Below are positions 1 to 9,107 of a stretch of 12,056 nucleotides of DNA, piece after piece. The DNA is from Cyclostephanos tholiformis (taxonomy: Eukaryota; Bacillariophyta; Thalassiosirophyceae; Thalassiosirales; Thalassiosiraceae): NCBI GenBank assembly GCA_036939975.1, contig JALLPB010000947.1:1-12056 (forward strand). Direction: 5' to 3'. The position numbers and the translations under genes are program-made. The notes under the pieces were generated by a model that was not told the origin of the DNA, made no database searches, and was given only the letters and a program-made list of their open reading frames with translations. Positions within the stretch are counted from its first letter, which is position 1. The number at the start of each line of letters is the position of its first letter.

Positions 1-389
1 AATTTCTGAAAAAGGTCTATTCCTCTATCCACCGGTCGGAATAAAATCCCAGCCTAAGGCCTAGACGTGGCAGATCGAGAGAAACAAGATGGGGAGCCAC
101 CAAGACTTACATAGAGGAGACTAACTATCTAAGAAACGAGGAAATGTTTCTTATGCCCCGGCTTCTATGGTATAGTACTACCTACTTACTATATATTATT
201 ACAATCGAATTGACGCGTTTCTCATTGGGACCAAATAATATTATTCCCACGTGAACGGTGGCTAACGCAGCGTCAAAATAAAATAAATTTGACATCGGTA
301 AAAAAGCGATGGCACGCAAGGGAGCAAAGATTGCTCGTCATAGTCGTCAAAAGAACGCATACTAGTAACGGAGACGCGGAGTCTGGAGG
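1..389. other. Non-coding region upstream of the transporter gene
   Basis: No convincing reading frame is seen here on either strand. The stretch is moderately AT-rich and should contain the promoter and 5' UTR of the transporter that starts at 390. A perfect palindromic CACGTG (G-box/E-box core) lies at 248-253, and TA-rich tracts occur around 188-200 and 279-292. None can be assigned as a functional promoter element from sequence alone. Confidence 0.4.
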
Positions 390-2664
390 ATGCCAAATCC
401 ATCATACGCGAGCGAAGGCGGTCTGTTACTGATCATCCCCCCGCGTCGTTCGCCATCGGACGATGACGACGACGGCAACGAAATCAGCGGCGACGACGAA
501 GGCGACGTCGTCGACGACGGCGCGACGGTGTACCAAACGTCGTTGAACGTAACGAAGATATGCATGGGAACTGGCACGCTCGCATTGCCTTACGCGTCAG
601 AGGTCGGCGGACTCCTATTCAACGCCATTGGCCTGCTCGGGATATGCGCTTGGAATTACTACTCGGCGAATTGCCTCCTCAGGTGCCTGGTGTACCTAGA
701 CGACCTCCCGAATGTCGAGGATGAATTCGTCGACCGCGATGGCGGGAAAGGTCGCGATGCGGATGACGAACTCGTCTATTACGACGACGACGACGACGAC
801 GACGACGATGATGATGGCATCGCGATTTTACCACGCCCGGGATGGAACGGCAACGAGCGGCCGGGGGATGTGCGACTCGGGTATGGAACCGATGGCCCAT
901 ACCATGTCGATCGCATGACGTCGGAAACGACGTGGCGAAGACGACGGCGCGATGACCTACGAACGATGCCGCCCCCTCCTTCAGGAACGACGGCCTTCGG
1001 GAGGGTGGCGTGGTATGCCGTGGGTCCCATGGGTACGAATACGTATCTCTTCTACCTTGTTTTTAGTTTTTTTTACGACGCATATTGTGCGCGATCGTCG
1101 TTCGTTTGTGGAAATAGACACCCGCGGGACGAACCTACCGTCCCGATTCACTGTTGATAATATATACACGCTCTAACATTTTCCCTTCCCTCGATCCATT
1201 CCATTCCAGGTCTGGTGGTCCTGGACTTGCTCATGCTATCATTGTACATTGGGCTATTGATAGGCGAGTGCCGCAATTGCGTTATCCATCATTTCATCCT
1301 TCACCCGCACTCTATGAGCGATGGGCTCTCGTCGGTTTGATATGCTAACGAATCCCCCCCCACCCGAACGTCCTATTTTCGGCAGCGTACGAAGGTAACG
1401 TTCACCCCGCGGCTATTATGGAACGACATTCCACTTCCCCCCCCCTCCCCCCCTACAGGTCTCACGCGTTTGTTTCCTCTCCGTAATGTTATATGTATAT
1501 ATGTTGCCAGCCGCAATGATGTCCTTCATCAACGGCGTGCCATTGACGACCGGCTCGAGGAGGATCGATCTGCTGATACCGAATACATGGATGATCGCCC
1601 TATCTTGCGCGCCGGACGTCGGATTCCTAAGCAGGTACTCGGGAATCGGTCTCGTTGCTCTTGCCTTATCATTCATGTGAGCATTCCATTGTCATCCCCT
1701 CTCCCGCAAAGCAATAATCTTCCCATTTTCTACCCCGTCGTTGCGTCGACTTATGCGAAACATCATTCACGCACACGCGAAAAAATATTATGTTTTGACA
1801 GAGTCATCTCGTGGCAGGGCCTACGAGAGGATGGATTCGCCGGTTTCCGATCGATGATGGATCTGAATCTGTGGCCGGCTAATATATCCGCGGCTAGCAC
1901 CTGGTTCGGGGTGGTAGTATTCGGGTTCGGCGTGGTGCCCTTCGTTTTCAACTTGAGGTGAGTGAGACATAGCTTTACTGGGAGAAATGGCGAAACGAAC
2001 CGCCGATTGACGTCGCTGCTACTATTTTTTTTTCCCCCCCCTTCTACCGAAAAGAGACTCCATGGCGAATCCACGGCATATCAATCTATCTCTCAAGATC
2101 GGACTGTTCATGGTGTATATCGGCTACATCGCGATATCCAACGGGATTCGGATCCTACTCTCGCCGTCGTACGTATTCCACGGGGACGTATTGGAAGCCA
2201 TGCCCGATGCGTGGATATCGAACGTCGTTCGTGTACTGATGATGTTCGTGGTCTCGGTCACGGCGCCGCTCATCGTGATCCCATGCGGAGAAATGATCGA
2301 GGGGAAACTAGGGTCCGCGAGGCGCGATGATGGCCGGGAGAAATCGTTAACTACTCGAGGGCGCCTATTCGTCAGGGTCCCGTTCTGCCTCGCGTGCATG
2401 GTCTTTTCCGAACTCGTACCCGACGGATTCGTGGACCTGCTCAGCTTCATCGGATGCTTTTGCGTGGCAACTACCGGATTCATTCTGCCTTCGCTCTTCT
2501 GCTTGCGACTTTCGAGCAGAGCCCGAGAAAACGCTCCTCGGCGGGCCGGCACGGATCGGGTGCTTGTTTGCGATGCCGTGGCACTCGCTTTGGGCGTCAT
2601 CGCTACCTGCATAACATCTTCTCTTACATTTCGCGAACTAATAGGGAGAGTAGCTGTAGAATAG
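390..2664 (+). CDS. AAAP-family amino acid transporter, five exons
   Basis: Predicted membrane permease of the amino acid/auxin permease family (Aa_trans type), which moves neutral amino acids across plasma or vacuolar membranes. Proposed exons are 390-1032, 1210-1334, 1459-1676, 1802-1957 and 2055-2664, giving 583 residues. The acceptors at 1209, 1458, 1801 and 2054 all end in AG, and donors 1, 3 and 4 (GTACGA, GTGAGC, GTGAGT) restore the frame. The family signature GTGTLALPYA is at residues 60-69 in TM1. Exon 3 carries the loop and TM ending LSRYSGIGLVALALSF. Exons 4-5 join as FNLRDSMANP, followed by the usual KIGLFMVYIGY helix and the ..IVIPCGEMIE segment. The TM2-TM3 loop (about residues 104-200) is expanded, with an 11-Asp run at 132-142 and an Arg-rich patch at 183-187. 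The donor of intron 2 is uncertain: 1335 (GTTTGA) or 1281 (GTTATC), the latter giving 565 residues. Substrate and membrane are not determinable. Confidence 0.85.
783..815 (+). repeat. GAC/GAT trinucleotide microsatellite inside the transporter
   Basis: Eight GAC codons followed by three GAT codons encode 11 consecutive Asp residues (132-142) in the cytosolic or lumenal loop of the AAAP transporter. The tract is in frame, so repeat-length change would alter only the length of the acidic run. Confidence 0.95.
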
Positions 2665-2985
2665 GTGCAGCATAAGATAACATGAACCATCACCGGTATC
2701 TCCCATCCGGCCGGGAGCCGCTCAGATGTCGGTCGAAAATAAAATTGCTAATGATGAGATGATAACGTGATTCAATAATACCTATCCATTAAACCGTGAG
2801 ATGGGCAAGGCTACGAAGAGGCTCATTGAAAATTGATTTCATACACATGCCACTATCGCGGCGTGACCTCAACATATCACCATCCCTCCAACTCTCAACT
2901 TACAACTTTTCCAGTCGCCTCAAACAATTGCCTCACTAAACAAAAATACACGCACCGCGATGAGGAGTCGACGTCACTCTTACAT
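2665..2985. other. Convergent 3' intergenic region
   Basis: These 321 bases separate the stop codons of the transporter (+) and DLST (-), which point at each other, so both 3' UTRs must fit here and may overlap. A canonical AATAAA on the + strand lies at 2738-2743, about 75 bases after the transporter stop, and is a plausible polyadenylation signal. No equally clear signal is seen on the minus strand. No additional gene is supported. Confidence 0.5.
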
Positions 2986-4663
2986 CTAGATATCAAACAC
3001 CATCCTTGCCGGGTCGGTGATCTTATCCGCCACGCTCTTCAGAAATGTCACGCCCTCCCTCCCGTCGATCAGCCTGTGATCGTACGTCAACGCCAGGTAC
3101 ATCATCGGCCTGGCGACGACGTTCCCCTTCTCGTCGACTACCGCCCTCATCTTCGTGGCGTGCATACCAAGTATCGCGCTCTGAGGCTGGTTGATTATGG
3201 GCGTGCCCATGAGCGAGCCAAATACTCCGCCGTTTGAGATGGTGAAGGTACCGCCGGCCATATCGTCAAGCGCAAGCGTACCATCCTTGGCCTTCTGGCC
3301 GAAGAGGGCGATGGTCCGCTCCACGTCCGCGAAGGTCATGTACTCCGTGTTCCGCAAAACTGGCACAACGAGGCCGTTGGGACTTGCGACCGCCACTGAT
3401 ATGTCGCAATAGTCGCGATACACGATCTCTTTGTTCACATCGTCGATGTACGCATTGATGGCGGGGACCTCTCGAAGCGCAGCCGTGCACGCCTTGACGA
3501 ATGCCGACATGAACCCTAGCTTGACACCGTGCTTTTTGAAGAATTCGTCCTTGTGACGGTGGCGCATCTCCATGAAGTTGCCCATGTCGACTTCCTGGAA
3601 CGTCGTTAGCATGGCGGCGGTATTTTGGGATTCCTTGAGTCGGGCCGCGACGCGTTGGCTAATAAAGTATATGATGAATGTGCAGAAAACGAAAAAGCGA
3701 CGAAAAAAAGAAATAATGGGATAAGAATGGAAGGACGCAAACTCAACATTTCATCACTTTTCCAATGCACTAGAAACAAAGATGCCACGACTCCACGCCC
3801 CCGTATGGATGCTCAATCCGCGAGTCCAACCCCCCCAAACAACATAACCCACGATAAGTAAATATAAAACGTAAACACTTCACGCAGCAGAAGCCAGAAA
3901 AGACTCACCGCATGCGCGACATTTTGGACCGCCTTTCTGGACGATTTCCCAGGGACGTCGTGATGAACTCCATCGCGGGCAATGGCGGAGGCGAAGGAGC
4001 GGGCGCTGTCTTTTTCGGGGAAGGCGGCGGCGGAGGAGGAGGAGCGGCGGCGGCGACGACCGGGGGAGCCACGGCCTCCACGACGATGGATGGAGTAGTC
4101 GCCTCCACAGCCACGGGGGTAGGGGGGGCATCGGCTTTAGCCCCTCCCCCCCCATCCGGCGCCTCCACGTCCGTGTCGAGCCTGTACAGGGCGCTACCCA
4201 CCTCGACGACGTCGTCGACCTCACCGAGTATCTCAACGACCTTGCCAGATTCGGACGCGCGGACGTCCACGGACACTTTGTCTGTCTCGAGGACGACGAC
4301 GACGTCATCCTCGCGGACGTAATCGCCGGGAGCGACGGGTATGTCGACGATGGTACCCTCTGTGATGGAATCGCCCATGGTCGGGACGTGCACGGTCTTG
4401 ATCGGCATATATGATGCGGCGCTGGGACGCATAATATGGCAAGTCGACGTCGTCGCATAATGGCAGCGGAAGGAGGAGGAGGATGCCGTATGATGATCGT
4501 GATGGAAGGGGGAGGAGGTCCTCCGCGATGATGACGGCGACATCGAGGTCGAAAGCGACCGGAGACAGGACGATGACAACATCGACGACGGAGGCGTCGC
4601 CCGTTGATGCTTGGTCACAAGCGAATGCCGGACGGCGATGCGGACGGCGGAGAGCATCATCAT
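2986..4663 (-). CDS. DLST: Dihydrolipoamide succinyltransferase, 2-oxoglutarate dehydrogenase E2
   Basis: E2 core of the mitochondrial 2-oxoglutarate dehydrogenase complex, transferring succinyl groups from lipoyl-lysine to CoA in the TCA cycle. Exons on the minus strand are 4663-3909 and 3658-2986, with a 250-base intron (donor GTGAGT, acceptor AG) that splits an Arg codon and rejoins SKMSRMR to [16 protein letters not shown]. The product is 475 residues. The start [20 protein letters not shown] is a basic, acid-free mitochondrial leader. Two further Met codons follow immediately, so the exact first Met is open. The lipoyl domain spans about 86-162 with ETDKVSV and lipoyl Lys129. A Pro/Ala-rich hinge covers about 166-230. 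The catalytic domain runs from about 234 to 475 and contains DHRLIDG with His446 and Asp450. No peripheral subunit-binding domain is seen, as is usual for eukaryotic DLST and unlike PDH E2. It is convergent with the transporter; no regulation is visible. Confidence 0.95.
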
Positions 4664-5111
4664 TCCCTGTGCTCTTTTTCTTATTTGACACAAATTTTAA
4701 ATTAGACTTCCGCTAAAACGGAGTTGATCATAATAGGGAGCAGACAAGACAAAATGCCGTCGATGATGGTCGGTCGATCGCCTGTGTGGTCTGCGGTGCA
4801 GGATTTTTCTCCTCTCCCTCGCCTAGCGGGTAACGGTTGTTCGAAATCTACAGCAAGGAATAGGTACTTTTTGGGCAGCCGGCAGTGGGAAGGTCGTAGA
4901 GACTGGTATGGTAGTAACCAGACTCTTGTCTCGAAGTCCAGACAGAATGCCCTTACTTTTTTGTAAAAATGGGGTTACAACCTTCAACCAAAGTACAATC
5001 AATACCTATATTATGGACCGAATGGATATTGGCATTCATGTCCTAGCAGGATTTTGAATGCAATTGGTCAGATAACAACCCTTGCATCCATTCCCATTTT
5101 GCAGCTGAAGG
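4664..5111. other. Upstream region of DLST; no gene seen
   Basis: The bases next to the DLST start are AT-rich (around 4683-4715) and should contain its promoter and 5' UTR. An open + frame at 4724-4966 has no recognisable domain, and I do not support it as a gene. From about 4970 onward composition becomes clearly more AT-rich than in the flanking genes. The last eight bases (5104-5111) are the left target-site duplication of the element that follows. Confidence 0.4.
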
Positions 5112-5383
5112 CTAAGTTGTTAATTACTGCAGTAGTAATCCTGAGAATTACTGTAAAATACTGTTTTTGGTTTGTCAGGGACAGTAATCACCCATTCCTG
5201 TTCCTGAGTAATTGCCAAAAGCCCTTGGGCCTTTGCACTGTATCTGCATGGAATTGCGTAGAAAGCTATGTAGGAATTGTCTCCAGTATTACTGTGCAAA
5301 AAAAAAAGGAATCCTGCAGTAATTATTTTTCAGGATTTTCCATAAGCAAAACAGGAAAACTGAAACAGTAATTAACAACCAAG
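5112..5383. mobile_element. 272-base MITE with 18-base TIRs, hAT-like
   Basis: The left end CTAAGTTGTTAATTACTG (5112-5129) is matched by the reverse complement of the right end, CAGTAATTAACAACCAAG (5366-5383), at 16 of 18 positions; the inner 14 bases pair perfectly. The flanks carry near-identical 8-base direct repeats, GCTGAAGG (5104-5111) and GCTGAAAG (5384-5391), which fit a target-site duplication. An 8-base duplication is typical of hAT superfamily transposons, so the element reads as a non-autonomous hAT-like MITE. It has no coding capacity. Both subterminal regions resemble those of the larger element at 7262-8422. The superfamily assignment rests mainly on the duplication length and is therefore moderate. 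Confidence 0.7.
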
Positions 5384-5871
5384 GCTGAAAGTTCTCATTT
5401 GCAAAAACTCCTGATGCTTGAATTCCAACATAGGCACCAGCTAGGTTGAGAATTCTGATGTTGGCTTCCAATTTTTGGGAGCGGCAGAAGTCAGAACTCT
5501 GCTTCCGATATTGGAATTCCGGCAGGACAGGAGGTCATGTACAGGGAAGCAAAAGGCTTGAAGGATCTGCACTTTTGAGCATTTTGGGGTGTAGGCAGGA
5601 AAAGCTTTGTGGAGGCTGGCATGGGAGATTTATGGACGACCTCAATTGCCTTCTCTCAACTTAATGATCTTCATGAAGCTCTATTCCTCACCAAGTGATA
5701 AAGCCTTTGTGTTGGCATTGGGAGAGAGTGACCCAACAACAACCATAAGCTTATTTGGCATTACATCACTTTGATGTTTGAATTGGATTGTGAGGTGTGG
5801 AAAGTTTATTCCTGCATTTGATTTGTTACATAAATGTGACACTCACATTTTTCATGCTGCACATGTTTCAA

Positions 5872-5946
5872 TACCTCAAAAACAGGAAGAGGGGTGATGC
5901 AGATAAAGACTGTTTGCTTTTAGTGGATGAGACTGACTTCAGAATT
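5872..5946 (+). pseudogene. Possible Harbinger/DDE transposase relic
   Basis: An in-frame stretch reads YLKNRKRGDADKDC followed directly by LLLVDETDFRI. This resembles the segment around the first catalytic Asp of PIF/Harbinger-type DDE transposases in algae and oomycetes, which typically has an 'NR..GD.G.DCL..VDGTDFRI' pattern; the Gly of VDGTD is Glu here. Sequence after Ile is low complexity (Thr/Met repeats in this frame), and the expected downstream YSHKF..RYE motif is absent. Upstream there is no starting Met in a credible context. If correct, it is a short decayed fragment with no function. The match is from memory of the family pattern and covers only about 25 residues. Confidence 0.35.
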
Positions 5947-5990
5947 GCTAATACTGCTACTACTACTACATCAACGGCTATGGCTTTGCC

Positions 5991-6032
5991 CATGACCATG
6001 ACCATGACCATGACCATGACCCTGATCATGAC
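5991..6032 (+). repeat. (CATGAC)n hexanucleotide repeat
   Basis: Five perfect CATGAC units (5991-6020) are followed by one degenerate unit, CCTGAT, and one more CATGAC. Read in the frame starting at 5977, the tract encodes alternating His-Asp (AHDHDHDHDHDPDHD) until a TAG at about 6055. Confidence 0.95.
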
Positions 6033-6176
6033 CAAAGCCACAACAACGACCACACCTAGGCCCCCTTGCCCTAGGCCTAGGCTAACCCAACAGCTACTAC
6101 ACCAATGGCTAATGGCTACTCCAACAGCTATGTCATTGCCCACTGCTAAGGCTACCACCCATGGCTTCTTCAGCCT

Positions 6177-6221
6177 ATGGCTACAATGGCTACAATGGCT
6201 ACTATGGCTACTATGGTTATG
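6177..6221 (+). repeat. Nonamer tandem repeat, ATGGCTACW type
   Basis: Four units of ATGGCTACA/ATGGCTACT and a fifth degenerate unit occupy 45 bases. In the frame beginning at 6176 it reads as a Gly/Tyr/Asn repeat, YGYNGYNGYYGYYGY, that stays open to a TAG near 6260. Related ATGGCTA-containing sequence is scattered just upstream (about 6103-6120). Confidence 0.9.
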
Positions 6222-6408
6222 TCCTGAGCGTTCGGTTGAGGGAGAAAGTGTTTGGTTGGTAGTGCTTCCAAAATAGGATGAGGGAGTACGTGTGATAGAA
6301 ATGAAGAAAAAGAAATTATGACTAGTTTAAATGAGTTTAAAATGAGGTCCCAACTGACAATGAGAGGCATGTGCGCACGTAGGATTCTACGTGATCTGGC
6401 AGTACACA

Positions 6409-6430
6409 TGACACCTTTCCGAAGGTGTCA
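6409..6430. other. Perfect 9-bp hairpin
   Basis: TGACACCTT and AAGGTGTCA pair perfectly around a four-base TCCG loop. No poly-T follows directly and no gene ends next to it, so a terminator role is not supported. It may be part of a decayed element or a small structured RNA. Confidence 0.6.
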
Positions 6431-7430
6431 CTGGAGGGTGAAGTTCGAGTATGAGAGTCTACATATGAAGATCTTCGAGGAAAGAAAGAATCTTTAATTC
6501 CTAAGCGTACAGTCCAGTATGATTGCACAGATTCCGTAAAGATATATTTCATATCTTTTGGATCTTTTGCACTTTGGAGATGGGCTACTTACGAGAGCCG
6601 GTACAAAGTGATGGGTGTATCTTTTCCATCACCCTGGAGAATCAATGGCTTGCAAGCCTTTGAATCCTTGGGAGGCAACTGTTTGTCGCCTGCTTACATC
6701 AGCGATTGGCTAACAAACAGCGAATCGCGCCTTTTAGCGAGGATGTTTCCCGCCAACAAGCCATGGCCTATGACAGGTTACTGCTACTAGCCCAAAGGAT
6801 AAAACTAACCCAGCAGCGACAGCTACCCTGACAGCTATTGTGGTAGTGTTTATGGTCCAAATCAAGTATTGACAGAAACATACATGCTTCCTTTGATCCC
6901 TTGGCCAATGACCAACATGCAGGTGGAATGCAGTAAGATTTTATAGCCATTTTACATGCTTTTTCTAGGCCACTGCACCAAATCAATGCACACTTACCTA
7001 AGCTATCCCTTGTCTTCATCGAGTTTCAACTTGATTTTGGACAGGGGGGGGTCACCATGGTTGCCATGTTTTCAGGAAGGTAGGGTATCATTGGTAAGTA
7101 TCATAGTATCATAGAGTGCATAGTTTGTAAAAATAAATAGAGAAAAAAGCAAGTACTATTAATTGTAGTGTAGTCACACCATCAGATATTTTTGGATTTG
7201 TATGAAGTATAATTGTTTCTCACTTGAAAATTGTAAGCAATAATTATTCTTTGCACTCATCCTAGGTTGTTAATTATTGTAGTAATCCTCCGGATTCCTG
7301 TGCAAAACTTTTTTGGTTCTTGTTCCAGAGTAGTTACCTCCGGAACCCCCACAGAAATTTGATCTGTATGGAATTACGTAGAGCGTGGCATATGAATTTA
7401 GGAATTCAAGACAAAAATACAAGAACACAA

Positions 7431-7444
7431 CACACACACACACA
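7431..7444 (+). repeat. (CA)7 microsatellite
   Basis: Seven CA units lie in the left part of the larger TIR element, preceded by other ACA-rich sequence. Short simple repeat with no coding meaning. Confidence 0.9.
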
Positions 7445-7670
7445 AAGCACAGAAAAACAAGATGAGCCGCTGCATCACCCTACTCCCACAGCTCTTCTGC
7501 CATCTCTCTCATTGGTGACATCCACCATGGACTCAAATCTTGGCACTGCTGCTCCCAATGGGACCATGCAAGGTGTGTGGCATCAGTTGTGCTCTCCCTG
7601 GGGCTGGTTCTCTTGTTTGTGGCATTGAAAATATGACCAATCAAGAAATTGAGAGAGGAGCAAGGCTTTA

Positions 7671-7861
7671 GCCTTAGATGGCCACCGCTTTTTTAATTCA
7701 AACAACAACCAACCAAAAGATGGCACATGCGGTGGGGGAGATATTGGGGAAAGCATGAGACTGAGGCGGAATGTATCAGGGAGGCGTTTTGGCATCATTT
7801 GGAATGGTGAATTGGCAATGAAAGAAATAAAAAATACAATCCATCGTGGCCTTAGATGGCC
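7671..7861 (+). repeat. 13-base direct repeat bracketing 165 bases
   Basis: GCCTTAGATGGCC occurs at 7671-7683 and again at 7849-7861, in the same orientation, inside the larger TIR element. The enclosed 165 bases could be a nested insertion with the repeat as its duplication, or the repeat may be left from a tandem duplication. No clear inverted repeats are seen at the inner borders. Confidence 0.55.
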
Positions 7862-8779
7862 GTCAAATTGCAAAGAAGAAAACAGGTATGAGGAGTGACC
7901 GGTGGGGACCATGGGGGGAGCACAAGTTGATTGTTTTGGGGCAATTGAGTCGAGGCATATAAAAAAAGTAAAATTAATTGGATGAGTTGGTGATTAATTT
8001 TTTTCTCGGCCAATTTACAAAATGAATAAAACTGTTTGACACCGCCCTTGACCAATGCATTGATAAGAGGTTGCTGCAAGAGGGTGGCTATTAATACAAT
8101 AGCCATGCCGCTAGATGCGACAAATGGACCCACCATGCTGGCATTCTATTTTTTTGGGCAAAGTCTTTTGTTACTCTAGATGAAGTAGGTAAATAAGTAC
8201 AATAATTACCATTAAATTTTGTGCCTATGAATTCCCATGTATAGTGGGAAGCAAGAATTCCTGCAGGAATCCTGATTATTGTTTTGGGGGCCTCACAAAA
8301 ATGTTCTTGTCATCAGATTTACTCCAAAAAAAAGGATTACTCAGGAATTCTTGTAATCCTGGAAATTATTGGATTTCACAAAAGCAAAACAGGAAACCTA
8401 AAAAAGTAATTAACAACCTAGCACCAATCCAAAAATGCAACTGTAAAATATCAAATTCTACACATAAGTAAGAACCGTTAAGATATTCTTGTTGCAGCCC
8501 CATCTACATAGATAGGAAATAGTATGAAATTTGATCTTATGACTTAATAAGCTGAACTAATATTTAAAAGAAAACCGTTAATATCACCTTGAACTACTCA
8601 AAAAAATGAGCTAACCTAGTAGGGACACTAGAGTACATTTTTTCATGCCCCATCAATATCACCTTACCATCAGTTTTTGATGATGGCACCATTGACCGAA
8701 AGACCAGCCTTCAACCCACCCTCCACTCTTATAAGCTTAACAGCTTAACAACTATGAATACTCATGAGCATCTACTTTC

Positions 8780-8990
8780 TAGAGTAGCTACTTAAAAATG
8801 TAGTTACTTGCCAAATTTTTATCCGTTCACAGAGTTAGATAGTACATTGAATGCAAACTATCTTCCTCTTGGTTGCCAGCTGTTGTGCACAATAACTATG
8901 ATGCTTGCACGATCAATGACTGATGCTTGAATAGTGTTTTGCAGCACTTTTTTTGTGCTAGTTAAATTTTGTGCTTTGTGTCATACATTA
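8780..8990 (+). repeat. Diverged direct repeat, copy A
   Basis: This segment shares ordered blocks with copy B at 9137-9345. TAGAGTAGCTA (8780-8790) is identical to 9137-9147. The 35 bases at 8821-8855, including TTCACAGAGTTNGATAG, match 9180-9214 at 28 positions. The block with AGTGTTTTGCA..CAC and a T-run followed by GTGC (about 8933-8966) matches 9282-9315. Spacing is about 350-357 bases with small indels. No protein or RNA family is recognised; it could be a tandem duplication or two relics of one element. Confidence 0.6.
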
Positions 8991-9093
8991 CCCTACAATA
9001 TATTTGATAATATGATACTATTCCTGCATAAACCACCTACCTTCCTACCTTAAAGTAAGAGTTTTGTTCCCGCCAAAATATACTTAGCTCGAA

Positions 9094-9107
9094 AGCTGTT
9101 AACAGCT
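9094..9107. repeat. Perfect 14-base palindrome
   Basis: AGCTGTTAACAGCT is its own reverse complement. An alternative, longer pairing exists between CTTAGCT (9083-9089) and AGCTAAG (9104-9110). It sits just before direct repeat copy B; a related AAGCTTAACAGCTTAAC lies at about 8733-8749, just before copy A, so it may belong to the repeat unit. Confidence 0.7.

Larger units (their letters stand above)
5384..7261. other. AT-rich region without an intact gene; relics and simple repeats
   Basis: About 1.9 kb between the two TIR elements. The open frames are short or low complexity and I do not call any as a gene. The region holds a possible DDE transposase relic (5872-5946), hexamer repeats (5991-6032), three CCTAGG hexamers at 6055-6082, and a nonamer repeat (6177-6221). 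It also has a hairpin at 6409-6430, a perfect 12-base palindrome GGCTTGCAAGCC at 6647-6658, and a weak hairpin GTGATGG/CCATCAC at 6608-6632. The sequence TAACCCARCAGC occurs near 6082 and again near 6806, each followed by GCTAC-rich DNA, which hints at an old internal duplication. Confidence 0.5.
7262..8422. mobile_element. 1,161-base TIR element related to the 272-base MITE
   Basis: The ends are perfect 15-base inverted repeats, CTAGGTTGTTAATTA (7262-7276) and TAATTAACAACCTAG (8408-8422). Flanking octamers CACTCATC (7254-7261) and CACCAATC (8423-8430) match at 6 of 8 positions, consistent with an old 8-base target duplication. Homology to the smaller element is clear inside both arms. On the left, 7362-7382 matches 5242-5262 at 19 of 21 positions; on the right, 8382-8396 is identical to 5344-5358. 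Between the arms, roughly 7410-8250, are some 850 bases absent from the small element, with a CA repeat, a 13-base direct repeat, and unrecognised minus-strand open frames. No hAT transposase domain is seen, so it is probably non-autonomous. Confidence 0.65.

Noticed and set aside
3912..4322. 136-codon + strand frame rich in Gly/Ala/Thr/Ser
   Set aside because: It is the antisense shadow of the Pro/Ala-rich hinge and lipoyl domain of DLST exon 1.
4664..4693. Ten-residue upstream extension of DLST beginning at 4693
   Set aside because: The frame there starts with TTG, not ATG. The first ATG at 4663 begins an excellent mitochondrial leader, so the extension is not used.
4724..4966. 80-codon open frame on the + strand upstream of DLST
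   Set aside because: No recognisable domain, no homology pattern, in a likely promoter or spacer region; its length is within chance expectation.
7432..8136. hAT transposase in the larger TIR element
   Set aside because: No hAT catalytic or dimerisation motif is visible in the open frames, and the interior is too short for a full transposase.
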